Positions 16,504 through 25,297 of a stretch of DNA of 64,000 nucleotides are shown one piece after another. Below the pieces are notes generated by a model that was not told the origin of the DNA, did no database searches, and was given only the letters and a program-made list of their open reading frames with translations. Location: positions 496,001 through 560,000 of the forward strand of contig LJCX01000029.1 in NCBI GenBank assembly GCA_001298545.1, read 5' to 3'. A program made the position numbers and the translations under genes. Within the stretch, counting starts at the first letter, position 1; every line of letters begins with the position of its first letter. Origin of the DNA: Actinobacteria bacterium OV320. GTDB lineage: Bacteria; Actinomycetota; Actinomycetes; Streptomycetales; Streptomycetaceae.

Positions 16504-17256
16504 GTGACTGCGATTCCCCAGGGCCGAACTCGCCGCGCCTCGCTGGTGAGCGCGATGTGCGCTCTGGTCGTGGGCATGGGACTGACGGGATGCAGCGAGG
16601 ATCCGGACGCGGGCACGAACGGGGTGGGCAAGCTGTCCGCCGCGCAGATCCAGGCGAAGACGAAGGCCGCGGCCGGCGCCGTGGACGCGGTGCGGCTCGC
16701 CGGGAGCGTGGTCACCAGCGGGCACACGTACAAGCTGGACATGAGCCTGAAGGCGGACGGCGGCACCGGGTCGGTCACTGCCGAGGGCGCCACCTTCCAC
16801 CTGCTGCGGGTCGGCGAGCAGCTGTACCTGAAGGCCGACGCGGCGTTCTGGAACAAGGAGGACGGCAAGTCCGGCGAGGACGGTTCGGACACGGCGGCCG
16901 CCGACAAGCTCGACGGCAAGTACGTGAAGGTGCCGACGGGCGACCCCTCGTACAAGAAGTTCAGCGGCTTCACGGACAAGGACCTCCTCCTCGACGGTCT
17001 GCTGACGCTGCACGGCTCGCTGGCCATCGACGGCCACCACGAGCAGTCCGGCGTCCGGACGATCCGCATCACGGGCGACGGCGGTTCCGGCGGCAAGCTG
17101 GACGTGTCGCTGGAGGGCAAGCCCTACCCGCTGCGCCTGGAACGCGCCGGCGGGGCAGGAACGCTGAGCTTCTCCTCCTGGGGCAAGGACTTCGCCCTGA
17201 AGGAACCGGCGAAGGACGAGACGGTGGACTACGGGAAGCAGCTCCCGACCTCGTGA
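16504..17256 (+). CDS. Lipoprotein, LppX/LprG-like fold likely
   Basis: The signal sequence has a basic start (RTRRASLVSAM), a hydrophobic core and the lipobox LTGC near residue 30, so the mature protein is lipid-anchored outside the membrane. The mature part (KLSAAQIQAKTKAAAGAVDAVR, then alternating strands) resembles the LolA/LppX-LprAFG superfamily of lipid-carrying half-barrels. Length is 250 residues. GTG at 16504 has an AAAGG about 12 nt upstream. It is divergent from the MgtE-N/CBS gene. A role in lipid or cell-wall precursor handling is inference. Confidence 0.82.
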   Translation: MTAIPQGRTRRASLVSAMCALVVGMGLTGCSEDPDAGTNGVGKLSAAQIQAKTKAAAGAVDAVRLAGSVVTSGHTYKLDMSLKADGGTGSVTAEGATFHLLRVGEQLYLKADAAFWNKEDGKSGEDGSDTAAADKLDGKYVKVPTGDPSYKKFSGFTDKDLLLDGLLTLHGSLAIDGHHEQSGVRTIRITGDGGSGGKLDVSLEGKPYPLRLERAGGAGTLSFSSWGKDFALKEPAKDETVDYGKQLPTS

Positions 17257-17299
17257 GCCGCCGCCTGCGGCACCGGCCCCCGACCGCTCGCGGTACCGG

Positions 17300-17818
17300 C
17301 TACGCGCGTTTGCGCTTGCGCAGCAGCAGCTTCGGCAGCCCCGCCGGCGCCGGCTCCCGCGTGGTGGCGGGCGAGGGCACGGGCCGTGCCGCCAGATCCC
17401 CTTCGGGCAGGGGGAGTGTGGCCCCCGTCGGCTCCAGGCGGAGCACCCGGCACTCGCGCGCCCAGCGCTCGGTCATCGCCTCGCCGTCGGGCGCGTTCAG
17501 CCGCTTGCCCTTGAGCTCGGCGACGGCCGCCTGCCACGCCTCGGAGCCGGGCGCGAGGGTGACGACCTTCGCCGTCCAGCAGACCAGCCGGCCGCCCTTG
17601 TCCTTGCTGCGGACGGTGACCTCGGCCGCACCGCCCTCGGTCAGCCCGGCCAGCGGTTGCTCCCCGGGCCCGTCGCCGACCAGACAGGCGGCGCCGTCGT
17701 GCCACACGTGCCACAGCGCACGCGCGGCCGGTTCACCGGCGCCCTGGACCCAGACGAGGCCGGACTTCTTGGTGGCCTCCTCGACGAGGGCCTGGTCGAG
17801 CAGCAGCTCTCTTGTCAT
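17300..17818 (-). CDS. Conserved hypothetical protein
   Basis: I do not recognise it with confidence. The 172-residue protein has no signal or membrane segment. The early region (SGLVWVQGAGEPAARALWHVWHDG) and alternating strands could fit a split-barrel flavin-binding fold, but no decisive motif is present. The C-terminus is Pro-rich and very basic (LLLRKRKRA). The ATG at 17818 appears leaderless: TAGGGT on the minus strand (17830-17825) lies 6 nt upstream. It sits between the lipoprotein gene and corA and is oriented with corA. Confidence 0.7.
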   Translation of the reverse strand: MTRELLLDQALVEEATKKSGLVWVQGAGEPAARALWHVWHDGAACLVGDGPGEQPLAGLTEGGAAEVTVRSKDKGGRLVCWTAKVVTLAPGSEAWQAAVAELKGKRLNAPDGEAMTERWARECRVLRLEPTGATLPLPEGDLAARPVPSPATTREPAPAGLPKLLLRKRKRA

Positions 17819-17850
17819 GGCTCAACCCTAGTCAGCCGGTACCGGGGCGC

Positions 17851-18981
17851 TCACAGCCAGCCGTTGCGCTTCAGCGTGCGGTGGATGCCGACACAGAGCG
17901 CCACCATGGCCGACATGACCACGGGATAGCCGAACTTCCAGTGCAGTTCCGGCATGTAGTCGAAGTTCATCCCGTACACCCCGCACACCATCGTCGGTAC
18001 GGCGATGATGGCGGCCCAGGACGTGATCTTCCGCATGTCCTCGTTCTGCGCGACGGACGCCTGCGCGAGGTTGGCCTGGAGGATCGAGTTGAGCAGTTCG
18101 TCGAAGCCGATGACCTGCTCCTGGACCCGGGCGAGGTGGTCGGCGACGTCCCGGAAGTACTTCTGGATGTCGGGGTCGACCAGCCGCATCGGCCGCTCGC
18201 TCAGCAGCTGCATCGGCCGCAGCAGCGGCGACACCGCCCGCTTGAACTCCAGTACCTCACGCTTGAGTTGGTAGATCCGGCCGGCGTCCGTGCCGCGCGG
18301 GGTGCCCTTGCGTCCCGGCGAGAACACCTCCGTCTCGACCTCGTCGATGTCGTCCTGGACGGCGTCCGCGACCGCGATGTAGCCGTCGACGACGTGGTCG
18401 GCGATGGCGTGCAGCACCGCCGAGGGGCCCTTGGCGAGCAGCTCGGGGTCGTCCTGGAGGCGGTGGCGCAGCGCGCGCAGCGAGCCCTGGCCGCCGTGCC
18501 GGACGGTGATGAAGAAGTCCTTGCCGGTGAAGCACATGACCTCACCGGTCTCGACGACCTCACTGTTGGCTGTGAGCCGGTCGTGCTCGATGTAGTGGAT
18601 GGTCTTGAAGACCGTGAAGAGCGAGTCGTCGTAGCGCTCCAGCTTGGGCCGCTGGTGCGCCTGCACGGCGTCCTCCACGGCCAGCGGGTGCAGCCCGAAC
18701 TCGCTGGCGATACCGGCGAATTCGGCCTCGGTCGGCTCGTGCAGACCGATCCACACGAAGCCGCCGTCGCGCCGCACCCGGCGCATCGCCTCCTGCGGGG
18801 TCGGGGGCTGCGCGTAGGTGACGCGCGCGCCGTCGCGGTAGACCGCGCAGTCGACGACGGCCGACGGCGTCGCGGGGTCGCGGGTGGTGTCGTAGGCGCC
18901 GGTGTCCGTACGCCCGCCCCCCTTGCGCAGGGAGGGACGGGCCGGGCGGACAACGGCACGGAGGTCGCGGATCATCGACAT
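17851..18981 (-). CDS. corA: CorA-type magnesium/cobalt transporter
   Basis: CorA forms a pentameric Mg2+ channel. The 376-residue protein has a long cytosolic N-terminal funnel (about 1-310), then two C-terminal helices. The signature YGMNF (Gly337-Asn339) ends the first helix, and the second covers about 351-367. A basic tail (RTLKRNGWL) ends the chain. I chose ATG at 18981 with AAGGAG six nt upstream; a longer frame to 19077 lacks homology. It lies beside the MgtE-N/CBS and DUF1003 genes, giving a cluster of cation-linked functions. The counterpart is Rv1239c. Confidence 0.95.
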   Translation of the reverse strand: MSMIRDLRAVVRPARPSLRKGGGRTDTGAYDTTRDPATPSAVVDCAVYRDGARVTYAQPPTPQEAMRRVRRDGGFVWIGLHEPTEAEFAGIASEFGLHPLAVEDAVQAHQRPKLERYDDSLFTVFKTIHYIEHDRLTANSEVVETGEVMCFTGKDFFITVRHGGQGSLRALRHRLQDDPELLAKGPSAVLHAIADHVVDGYIAVADAVQDDIDEVETEVFSPGRKGTPRGTDAGRIYQLKREVLEFKRAVSPLLRPMQLLSERPMRLVDPDIQKYFRDVADHLARVQEQVIGFDELLNSILQANLAQASVAQNEDMRKITSWAAIIAVPTMVCGVYGMNFDYMPELHWKFGYPVVMSAMVALCVGIHRTLKRNGWL

Positions 18982-19472
18982 GGCAGGCTCCTTCGCGACT
19001 AGCAAAGAAAGACCGCCACGACGGGTGGAACTGCCCGGAATGAGGACGTCCTGAGAGCGGAGGTTTGGCACGTCCACAAAGCGGGGAGCACCGCTCCGTC
19101 GCGGTGGCGAGCTTCGCTACTGAATCAGACCGGAGAGATCTGGCAGATCAGACAGATCGAGCAGATCAGGTGAAAAAGGAAACGAAGTGCTCTTCCGCAT
19201 GAAGATGAGCGCGAGAGGTGGCGACCAGCCGGGGGCCAAGAAGCCGGAGCAGCTGCGTCAGCGGCAGGAAGAGCGAGTGGTACTGCACGGGTGACTTCGA
19301 TCCATGACAGCCCCACCTCCTCCAGCCGGTCCCTCGTAAGGGAGTCTCGTCTGCGTCGGGGCAAGATCGCGACGCTTCTGCGTGCTGCCCCGAACCACCG
19401 GCTCAGAATAGCAGTCGACAGAAGTGTCAAGGCGCTGCTTTGCCCAGCACCGACGAGTTCTATGCTCGCCGC
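18982..19472. other. 491-bp intergenic region with a possible small ORF
   Basis: The corA leader occupies the left side; I see no M-box or other Mg2+ riboswitch. A run of three 9-nt units beginning CAGATC lies at 19142-19170. An ORF with an SD follows and is listed separately. The right part holds a -10-like TATGCT (19461-19466) 6 nt before the SUFU gene. Confidence 0.5.
19187..19294 (+). CDS. Possible 35-residue basic protein
   Basis: GTG at 19187 is preceded by AAAGGA with correct spacing and opens a 35-codon ORF (VLFRMKMSARGGDQPGAKKP...). The product is hydrophilic and strongly basic, with no cysteines or membrane helix. I do not recognise it. The SD is the only direct support, so it could be chance. 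It is transcribed away from corA and ends 178 bp before the next gene. Confidence 0.3.
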   Translation: MLFRMKMSARGGDQPGAKKPEQLRQRQEERVVLHG

Positions 19473-20057
19473 ATGGTTGATGTTCTTCCTCTGGTCGAGG
19501 CTCGTTTGCGCAGCGCGCTGGGCGAGCCGGACGCCCGCGCCGCGGTCACCTTCCTCGGTACGGACCGCCTCGAGGTGCTGCGTTTCCACGAGGGCGACGT
19601 CGTCCGCTACGCCACGCTCGGCATGTCCGCGCAGCCGATGAGCGACCCGACGGCGATGCTCGCCGACCCGGTCGAGGGACCGCGCGCCGAGCTGGTGCTG
19701 TCCGTCCGGCCGGGCGCGTCCGACACCGACAAGGTGCTCCGCCCGCTGGCCGTGCTCGCCGCGTCCCCGCAGGTCGAGGGTGTGGTCGTGGCTCCCGGTA
19801 GCTCCCTCGATGTGGGTGAACCCCTGTGGCCGGGCGCCCCGTTCACCTCGGTCCTGGTCGCCGAGCCGGGCGGTCTGGTCGAGGATCTCGACCTCGAGGA
19901 GCCCCTCGATCCGGTCCGCTTCCTGCCCCTGCTCCCGATGACTCCCAACGAGGCCGCCTGGAAGCGCGTGCACGGCGCCCAGGCCCTCCAGGAGCGCTGG
20001 CTGACGAACGGGACGGACCTGCGGGATCCCTCCCGCAGGTCCGTCCCGCTCGATTGA
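19473..20057 (+). CDS. Suppressor-of-fused (SUFU) domain protein
   Basis: This 194-residue protein matches the bacterial SUFU-like family (MVDVLPLVEARLRSALGEPDA; LPLLPMTPNEAAWKRVHGAQALQERW). The family appears widely in Streptomyces and in contact-dependent toxin immunity sets. In a stand-alone setting such as this its role is unknown. No toxin gene is adjacent. ATG at 19473 looks leaderless, with TATGCT 6 nt upstream; TTG at 19440 is an alternative. The last coding bases form one arm of a perfect 18-bp hairpin. No signal peptide or membrane segment is seen. Confidence 0.82.
   Translation: MVDVLPLVEARLRSALGEPDARAAVTFLGTDRLEVLRFHEGDVVRYATLGMSAQPMSDPTAMLADPVEGPRAELVLSVRPGASDTDKVLRPLAVLAASPQVEGVVVAPGSSLDVGEPLWPGAPFTSVLVAEPGGLVEDLDLEEPLDPVRFLPLLPMTPNEAAWKRVHGAQALQERWLTNGTDLRDPSRRSVPLD
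20009..20048 (+). terminator. Hairpin terminator embedded in the 3' end of the SUFU gene
   Basis: An 18-bp perfect stem (20009-20026 with 20031-20048) and 4-nt loop lie entirely within the final codons. The stop codon follows at 20055. The convergent MFS gene ends 61 bp further on, so it can serve both directions. Confidence 0.8.
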
Positions 20058-20118
20058 GGTCCGGGTGACCGATGTCACCAACGCTCGAGCCTCGATCGTC
20101 AGTTGACGCCCGGTCGGC

Positions 20119-21354
20119 TCAGTCGGCGAAGACCGAGACCCCGTCCTGCGTCGCGTGCCGCGCTTCCAGTTCCTCGGCTTCGCCGGTGAGCGCCTTGCGT
20201 CGGACGACGACCACGACCGCGCCGAGCAGCGCGGTGACCGCCGCGACGGCGAACGGGACATGGATGTCGGTCCACTCCTCGATCTTCGGCGCGAAGTAGG
20301 GAGCGGCCGCCGCGGCGAACCACCGCACGAAGTTGTAGCCGGCGCTCGCCACCGGGCGCGGGGCGTCCGAGACGCCGAGCGCCAACTCGGTGTAGACGGT
20401 GTTGTTCACGCCGATGAACGCGCCCGACAGGATCGTGCAGACGATCGCCGTGGTGTGGTCGCCGTACCCGAGGACGAACACGTCGACGGCGAGCAGCACC
20501 AGCGAGCCGCCGAGCACCTTCAGCGAGCCGAACCGCTCCTGGAGCCGCGGCGCCACGAGAACCGAGAAGACGGCGAGCAGCACGCCCCAGGCGAAGAACA
20601 CCGCCCCCGACTTGTAGGGGGTCATGTTCAGCACGAACGGGGTGAAGGCCAGCACGGTGAAGAACGTGTAGTTGTAGAAGAACGCCGAGGCCGCGGCGGA
20701 GGCGAGGCCACCGTGCCCGAGCGCCTTGATCGGGTCCAGGACGGAGATCTTCCGGGCCGGCTTCGGCTGGTCCTTCAGGAACACCGTGATGCACAGGAAG
20801 CCGATCGCCATCAGGAACGCGGTGCCGAAGAACGGGTAGCGCCAGCTGGCGTCGCCGAGCAGTGCGCCGAGCAGCGGTCCGCACGCCATGCCGAGGCCGA
20901 GGGCGGACTCGTACAGCAGGATGGCGGCCGCGCTGCCGCCGGCCGCCGCGCCGACGATCACCGCGAGGGCGGTCGACACGAACAGCGCGTTGCCGAGCCC
21001 CCAGCCCGCCCGGAAGCCGACGAGTTCGCCGACCGAGCCCGAGGTGCCCGCGAGGGCCGCGAAGACGACGACGAGGGCGAGGCCGACCAGCAGCGTCCTG
21101 CGGCCGCCGATGCGGCTGGAGACGAAGCCGGTGACCAGCATCGCGAACGCGGTGATCAGGAAGTACGAGGTGAAGAGCAGGGAGACCTGGCCGGCCGTGG
21201 CGTCCAGCCCCTGGGCGATGGACGGCAGGATCGGGTCGACGAGGCCGATGCCCATGAAGGCGACGACGGACGCGCCGGCCGTCGCCCACACCGCCTTCGG
21301 CTGTCGCAGGATGCTTCCGGCTCCCGCATCGAATGGGTCCATGGTTCCGCTCAC
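20119..21354 (-). CDS. MFS transporter, drug-efflux type
   Basis: This 411-residue major facilitator protein has about twelve hydrophobic segments. It has the loop 2-3 motif GFVSSRIGGRRTLL (motif A-like) and a motif C-like GLGMACGPLLGALLG in helix 5, typical of antiporters. Such proteins export drugs or metabolites using the proton gradient. ATG at 21354 follows GAGGGG. The promoter holds an A/T-rich partial palindrome between -35 and -10, fitting control by a small repressor, though no regulator gene lies next to it. The substrate is unknown. Confidence 0.9.
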   Translation of the reverse strand: MSGTMDPFDAGAGSILRQPKAVWATAGASVVAFMGIGLVDPILPSIAQGLDATAGQVSLLFTSYFLITAFAMLVTGFVSSRIGGRRTLLVGLALVVVFAALAGTSGSVGELVGFRAGWGLGNALFVSTALAVIVGAAAGGSAAAILLYESALGLGMACGPLLGALLGDASWRYPFFGTAFLMAIGFLCITVFLKDQPKPARKISVLDPIKALGHGGLASAAASAFFYNYTFFTVLAFTPFVLNMTPYKSGAVFFAWGVLLAVFSVLVAPRLQERFGSLKVLGGSLVLLAVDVFVLGYGDHTTAIVCTILSGAFIGVNNTVYTELALGVSDAPRPVASAGYNFVRWFAAAAAPYFAPKIEEWTDIHVPFAVAAVTALLGAVVVVVRRKALTGEAEELEARHATQDGVSVFAD

Positions 21355-21380
21355 CCCTCGAAGGTAGTTGGTATATACAC

Positions 21381-21410
21381 ACGATAAGTTAGATCGCCTA
21401 ATTAATGCAA
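21381..21410 (-). promoter_or_regulatory. Promoter and possible operator for the MFS gene
   Basis: On the minus strand TTGCAT (21410-21405) and TATCGT (21386-21381) are 18 nt apart. The spacer contains TTAG-5-CTAA (21389-21401), a short inverted repeat where a MarR- or TetR-type repressor could bind. The whole stretch is markedly A/T-rich for this genome. Confidence 0.5.
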
Positions 21411-21567
21411 GTTACATCTATGTCGGGGTGGGGTGGTCCGAAGAGTGGTCGAGGAGGTGGCCGAAGGGTGGCCGGGGCGGTCGCGGGGCGGTCGCGGGGC
21501 GGTCAGTTCCGTCCGGACGGGTGATCGTCCTTGACGTGGGCGTGCTCGGGTAGGACCGTGGGGCTCT

Positions 21568-22209
21568 ATGAGGGGCGAACCCAGTTGCCCGAAGTGTGGT
21601 GGCCGGGTCAGGGCTCCCGGACTCTTCGCCGATTCCTGGCAGTGCGATGTGCACGGGACGGTGCATCCGCTTCAGCCCGTGATCCCGCCCAGCGTCGAGG
21701 CTCTCAGCGTCGTCGTGCATCGCACGCAGGTGCCGGTGTGGATGCCGTGGCCGCTGCCGGTCGGCTGGCTCTTCACGGGCGTGACGTACGCGGGGGACGA
21801 CCGCAGTGGAGGCCGTGCCACCGCGGTGGCCTGCTCCGGGCCGGGCCCGCTCGGTGGGATGGGTGAGCTGATCCTGGTCGCCGAGGAGCTGGGTGTCGGG
21901 CTGGGTGCGCGTTATGCCGGCGTCGACGGGCCGGACCCGGGTCCGTACATGAGCGTCGAGAAACCCCCGCAGGCCAAGGTCCTGGCCGCCGGCCGGCCCA
22001 CCCCGCTCTGGCATGTCTCCGCCACCCCGGACGACCGGGCCGTCTTCGCGGGGGAGGCGCGCGGGCTGTGGTTGTGGGCGGTGGTGTGGCCCGAGCAGTC
22101 CGGGCTGCTGATGTACGACGAGCTGGTGCTCACGGATCTGCGGGACGCGGGGGCCGAGCTGGAACTGGTGCCGTGCGGGGCGCTGTCGCCGCGCCTGCTG
22201 AAGCCTTAG
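21568..22209 (+). CDS. DUF6758 family protein with N-terminal zinc ribbon
   Basis: This 213-residue protein begins with CPKCGGRV...WQCDVHG, a likely treble-clef or ribbon zinc site (two Cys, then Cys and His). The body is rich in Trp and Pro (VPVWMPWPLPVGWLFTGVTYAGDDR), the layout I recall for DUF6758. No catalytic motif is evident and its function is unknown. ATG at 21568 follows a GGGGCTCT stretch without a strong SD. A dispersed repeat lies just downstream. Confidence 0.8.
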   Translation: MRGEPSCPKCGGRVRAPGLFADSWQCDVHGTVHPLQPVIPPSVEALSVVVHRTQVPVWMPWPLPVGWLFTGVTYAGDDRSGGRATAVACSGPGPLGGMGELILVAEELGVGLGARYAGVDGPDPGPYMSVEKPPQAKVLAAGRPTPLWHVSATPDDRAVFAGEARGLWLWAVVWPEQSGLLMYDELVLTDLRDAGAELELVPCGALSPRLLKP

Positions 22210-22281
22210 CCCCCCACTGGGCTCGGCTGATGGGGGTGCGTGGCGCTTCCGGTCCTGGTTGTCCGCCGCGCCGTCGTGGCT

Positions 22282-22315
22282 GGTCGCGCAGTTTCCCGCG
22301 CCCCTAGGGGCGGCC
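22282..22315 (+). repeat. Dispersed Streptomyces repeat, copy 2
   Basis: This begins GGTCGCGCAGTTTCCCGCGC, then CCCT and AGGGGCGG. It matches the reverse complement of 4837-4872. It lies downstream of the DUF6758 gene and forms a small hairpin. Confidence 0.65.
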
Positions 22316-22460
22316 TGGGGCCGTACGTGTGTTGTGGGCCGGGGGTTCTGTGGGGTGTGTGTAGGGGGTGCTCGGTGGTTTTGGGTGTGACAGGGGTGGT
22401 GTGATTACCGGCTATGCTGGAGCGTCCCCTTCCGTCCCGTCACCGCCTGGAGCCTGCGTC

Positions 22461-23318
22461 GTGCGCATCGATCTGCACTGCCACTCCACGGCCTCCGACG
22501 GTACGGACACCCCGGCCGAGCTGGTCCGCAACGCGGGTGCCGCCGGTCTGGACGTCGTCGCGCTGACCGATCACGACACCACCCGGGGATACGCCGAGGC
22601 CGTCGCCGCGCTGCCGCGGGGGCTCACGCTGGTGACCGGAGCCGAGCTGTCCTGCCGTGTCGACGGCATCAGCATGCACATGCTGGCCTACCTGTTCGAC
22701 CCCGAGGAGCCCGCCCTGCTCGCCGAGCGTGAGCTGGTGCGCGACGACCGGGTGCCGCGGGCGCGGGCGATGGTCGCCAGGCTCAACGAGCTGGGCGTCC
22801 CCGTCACCTGGGAGCAGGTCGCGCGGATCGCGGGCGAGGGGTCCGTCGGGCGGCCGCATGTCGCCACCGCCCTGGTGGAGCTCGGCGTGGTGCCGACCGT
22901 GAACGACGCCTTCACCGGGCACTGGCTCGCCGACGGCGGGCGGGCCCACGTCGAGAAGCACGAGACCGACCCCTTCGAGGCGATCCGGCTGGTCAAGGGC
23001 GCCGGCGGGGTCACCGTCTTCGCGCACCCGGGCGCGAGCAAGCGTGGTCGTACGGTGCCGGAGTCCGTGGTCGCCGAACTGGCGGCCGCCGGTCTCGACG
23101 GCATCGAGGTCGACCACATGGACCACGACGCGGACACACGCGCGCGGCTGCGCGGGCTCGCCGCCGATCTGGGGCTGCTGGTCACCGGCTCGTCGGACTA
23201 CCACGGCAGTCGCAAGACCTGTGTGCTCGGCGAGTACACGACCGACCCCGAGGTGTACGGGGAGATCACCCGGCGCGCCACCGGCGCGTTCCCGGTGCCG
23301 GGCACCGGCGGAGCCTGA
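22461..23318 (+). CDS. PHP-domain phosphoesterase (RNase AM/YciV type)
   Basis: The PHP fold hydrolyses phosphoesters with a trinuclear metal site. Motifs are clear: DLHCHSTASDG at the start, LTDHDTT at about 45, TGAELSC at about 68, AHPGAS at about 190, and SSDYHG near 250. This set matches E. coli YciV, described as a 5'-3' exonuclease for short RNA and as a 3',5'-nucleotide bisphosphatase. Length is 285 residues. GTG at 22461 has GGAG upstream; the frame is open earlier but lacks homology. A -10-like TATGCT lies at 22413-22418. Likely cytoplasmic RNA or nucleotide turnover. Confidence 0.9.
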   Translation: MRIDLHCHSTASDGTDTPAELVRNAGAAGLDVVALTDHDTTRGYAEAVAALPRGLTLVTGAELSCRVDGISMHMLAYLFDPEEPALLAERELVRDDRVPRARAMVARLNELGVPVTWEQVARIAGEGSVGRPHVATALVELGVVPTVNDAFTGHWLADGGRAHVEKHETDPFEAIRLVKGAGGVTVFAHPGASKRGRTVPESVVAELAAAGLDGIEVDHMDHDADTRARLRGLAADLGLLVTGSSDYHGSRKTCVLGEYTTDPEVYGEITRRATGAFPVPGTGGA

Positions 23319-23372
23319 GGCTCACCTCCAAGCGTCCCGGCCCACCCCCTTTCCTGCAAGGCTTCCGCACTG

Positions 23373-23978
23373 ATGTTCGACGTCGCCGTCTTCGGCTCCC
23401 TCTTCCTCACCCTTTTTGTCATCATGGATCCCCCCGGGATCACCCCGATCTTCCTCGCGCTGACCGCCGGACGCCCCGGCAAGGTGCAGAAGCGGATGGC
23501 CTTCCAGGCGGTCTGCGTGGCCGGCGGAGTCATCACCGTCTTCGGGCTCCTCGGGCACCAGATCCTCGACTATCTGCATGTCTCCGTCCCCGCGCTGATG
23601 ATCGCGGGCGGGCTGCTGCTCCTGCTGATCGCGCTCGACCTGCTCACCGGCAAGACCGACGAGCCGAAGCAGACCAAGGACGTCAACGTCGCGCTCGTCC
23701 CGCTGGGCATGCCGCTGCTGGCCGGGCCCGGTGCGATCGTGTCCGTCATCCTCGCCGTGCAGAAGGCCGACAGCGCGGCGATGCAGGTGTCGGTCTGGGT
23801 GGCCATCCTCGCCATCCATGTCGTGCTGTGGCTGGTGATGCGCTACTCGCTGCTGATCATCCGGGTCATCAAGGACGGCGGCGTCGTCCTGGTGACGCGG
23901 CTCGCGGGCATGATGCTCTCCGCGATCGCCGTGCAGCAGATCATCAACGGGATCACTCAGGTGATCCGGGCCGGCTGA
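23373..23978 (+). CDS. MarC family integral membrane protein
   Basis: This 201-residue protein has six hydrophobic segments and the family signature MDPPGITPIFLALT near the start, repeated in part as PLGMPLLAGPGAIVS in the second half. The MarC family was first tied to multiple antibiotic resistance, but later work did not support that and the function is unknown. ATG at 23373 lies 54 bp after the PHP gene on the same strand, so cotranscription is likely. A strong terminator follows. Confidence 0.92.
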   Translation: MFDVAVFGSLFLTLFVIMDPPGITPIFLALTAGRPGKVQKRMAFQAVCVAGGVITVFGLLGHQILDYLHVSVPALMIAGGLLLLLIALDLLTGKTDEPKQTKDVNVALVPLGMPLLAGPGAIVSVILAVQKADSAAMQVSVWVAILAIHVVLWLVMRYSLLIIRVIKDGGVVLVTRLAGMMLSAIAVQQIINGITQVIRAG

Positions 23979-23995
23979 CCGGGCCCCGGTACGCG

Positions 23996-24030
23996 CAGAG
24001 CCCCCCACGGCGTCGCCGTGGGGGGCTCTG
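23996..24030. terminator. Strong bidirectional terminator
   Basis: A 16-bp perfect stem (23996-24011 with 24015-24030, 3-nt loop GTC) lies between the convergent MarC gene and the 50-residue protein gene. It is followed by TGAAACCTGTT. Confidence 0.88.
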
Positions 24031-24051
24031 AAACCTGTTGGGGGATCCGCG

Positions 24052-24204
24052 TTACGAGGCCGAGGTGTCGGCCGGGCGGATCCACAGTCGCTGCCCGATG
24101 GCGGCGGCCTGCTGAACGATCCGATTGACGGAGGCGGCGTCTACGACGGTGCTGTCCACGGGCGTGCCGTCGACGTCGTCGAGTCGCATGATTTCGAAGC
24201 GCAT
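24052..24204 (-). CDS. Small conserved hypothetical protein (50 aa)
   Basis: The product (MRFEIMRLDDVDGTPVDSTV...) is acidic in its first half and ends IGQRLWIRPADTSAS. I have a recollection of close homologues across Streptomyces; no function is known. It has one possible helix (AASVNRIVQQAAAIGQ) and no membrane segment. ATG at 24204 has GGGAG upstream. An in-frame ATG 24 bases further upstream directly abuts AGGAGG, too close for initiation. It is divergent from the NYN gene across an unusually A/T-rich 190-bp spacer. Confidence 0.75.
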   Translation of the reverse strand: MRFEIMRLDDVDGTPVDSTVVDAASVNRIVQQAAAIGQRLWIRPADTSAS

Positions 24205-24391
24205 GGGCTTCTCCCTTCGTCTGGTCATCCTCCTGAGGAGAACTACTTGGTTACACAGGGAGTCAACGGGATGCGTGTTACAAACATTCCCTACGCTAAA
24301 GAAATTTTTCGAACAGCTAATTACTGACGAGTAAGTGGGTTTGCGGAGACTGAACGGGACCGGTTGTGTTCGCAGCGTGACCACCGGAACA

Positions 24392-25297
24392 ATGGAGGCG
24401 ATGAACGACGACCTCCCGGCCCTCGCCGACCGTATCGACCGCACGAACGCGCTGCTGACCCGCATGCTCGCCGAGGTGGCCAAGACACCCTCGACCCACG
24501 CGATCTTCGTCGACGCGGGGTATCTGTACGCGGCCGCGGGGCGCCTGGTGGCCGGGACCGAGGACCGCAGGGCCTTCGATCTCGACGCCGAGGGTCTGAT
24601 CGAGGCGCTCATCGACCGCGCCCGCTCGATCTTCGCCGACAGCCGGCTGCTGCGCGTCTACTGGTACGACGGCGCCCGGCGCCGCATCCACACCTCCGAG
24701 CAGCAGTCCATCGCCGAACTGCCGGACGTGAAGGTGCGGTTGGGCAACCTGAACGCCAACAACCAGCAGAAGGGCGTCGATTCGCTGATCCGGACCGACC
24801 TGGAGTCCCTGGCCCGGCACCGGGCCATCAGTGACGCGGCCCTGCTGGGCGGCGACGAGGACCTGGTCTCGGCGGTGGAGGCCGCGCAGGGGTACGGCGC
24901 CCGGGTGCACCTCTGGGGCATCGAGGCGCCGGAAGGCCGCAACCAGGCCGATCCGCTGCTCTGGGAGGTCGACAGCCAGCGCACCCTCGACCTCGACTTC
25001 TTCAAGCCGTACGTCTCACGGCGCACCGCCCCCGCCTACGAGGGCCCCGGCGCGAACCGGCCCACCCGTGAGGCCGTCCGTTTCGTCGGCGCGCAGGTGG
25101 CGGCGAAGTGGCTGGTGGCGCGGGGCCGGGAGTCGCTGGCCGAGCTGCTGCCGGGCCACCCCTACCTCCCCGGCTCCGTCGACCAGGATCTTCTCGTGGA
25201 GGCGGAAGGCATCCTCCAGTACTCCCTGCGCGGCCAGGCCGACCTGAGACGCGCCCTGCGGGACGGTTTCTGGGAGCACGTGCAGACGCAGTACTAG
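24392..25297 (+). CDS. NYN-domain putative ribonuclease
   Basis: The NYN/PIN-like fold cleaves RNA with Mg2+. The core begins IFVDAGYLYAAAG, with the first catalytic Asp. NANNQQKGVDSLIRTDL supplies the middle acidic residues, and ALLGGDEDLVSAVE the last pair. Residues 200-300 form a charged helical extension with WLVARGRESLAELLPGHPYLP. The length is about 301 residues. The start is uncertain: GTG 24377 has a promoter-like TTGCGG-18-TGTGTT 6 nt upstream and could be leaderless; ATG 24392 or 24401 are alternatives. It overlaps the convergent hydrolase gene by 4 bp. The RNA target is unknown. Confidence 0.85.
   Translation: MEAMNDDLPALADRIDRTNALLTRMLAEVAKTPSTHAIFVDAGYLYAAAGRLVAGTEDRRAFDLDAEGLIEALIDRARSIFADSRLLRVYWYDGARRRIHTSEQQSIAELPDVKVRLGNLNANNQQKGVDSLIRTDLESLARHRAISDAALLGGDEDLVSAVEAAQGYGARVHLWGIEAPEGRNQADPLLWEVDSQRTLDLDFFKPYVSRRTAPAYEGPGANRPTREAVRFVGAQVAAKWLVARGRESLAELLPGHPYLPGSVDQDLLVEAEGILQYSLRGQADLRRALRDGFWEHVQTQY

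Noticed and set aside
18982..19186. Magnesium riboswitch (M-box) upstream of corA
   Set aside because: None of the conserved M-box helices could be recognised, and M-boxes are not typical of Streptomyces corA.
24205..24391. A mobile-element scar, suggested by low GC
   Set aside because: There are no inverted ends or target duplications. The A/T-rich stretch fits a divergent promoter region between two conserved genes.
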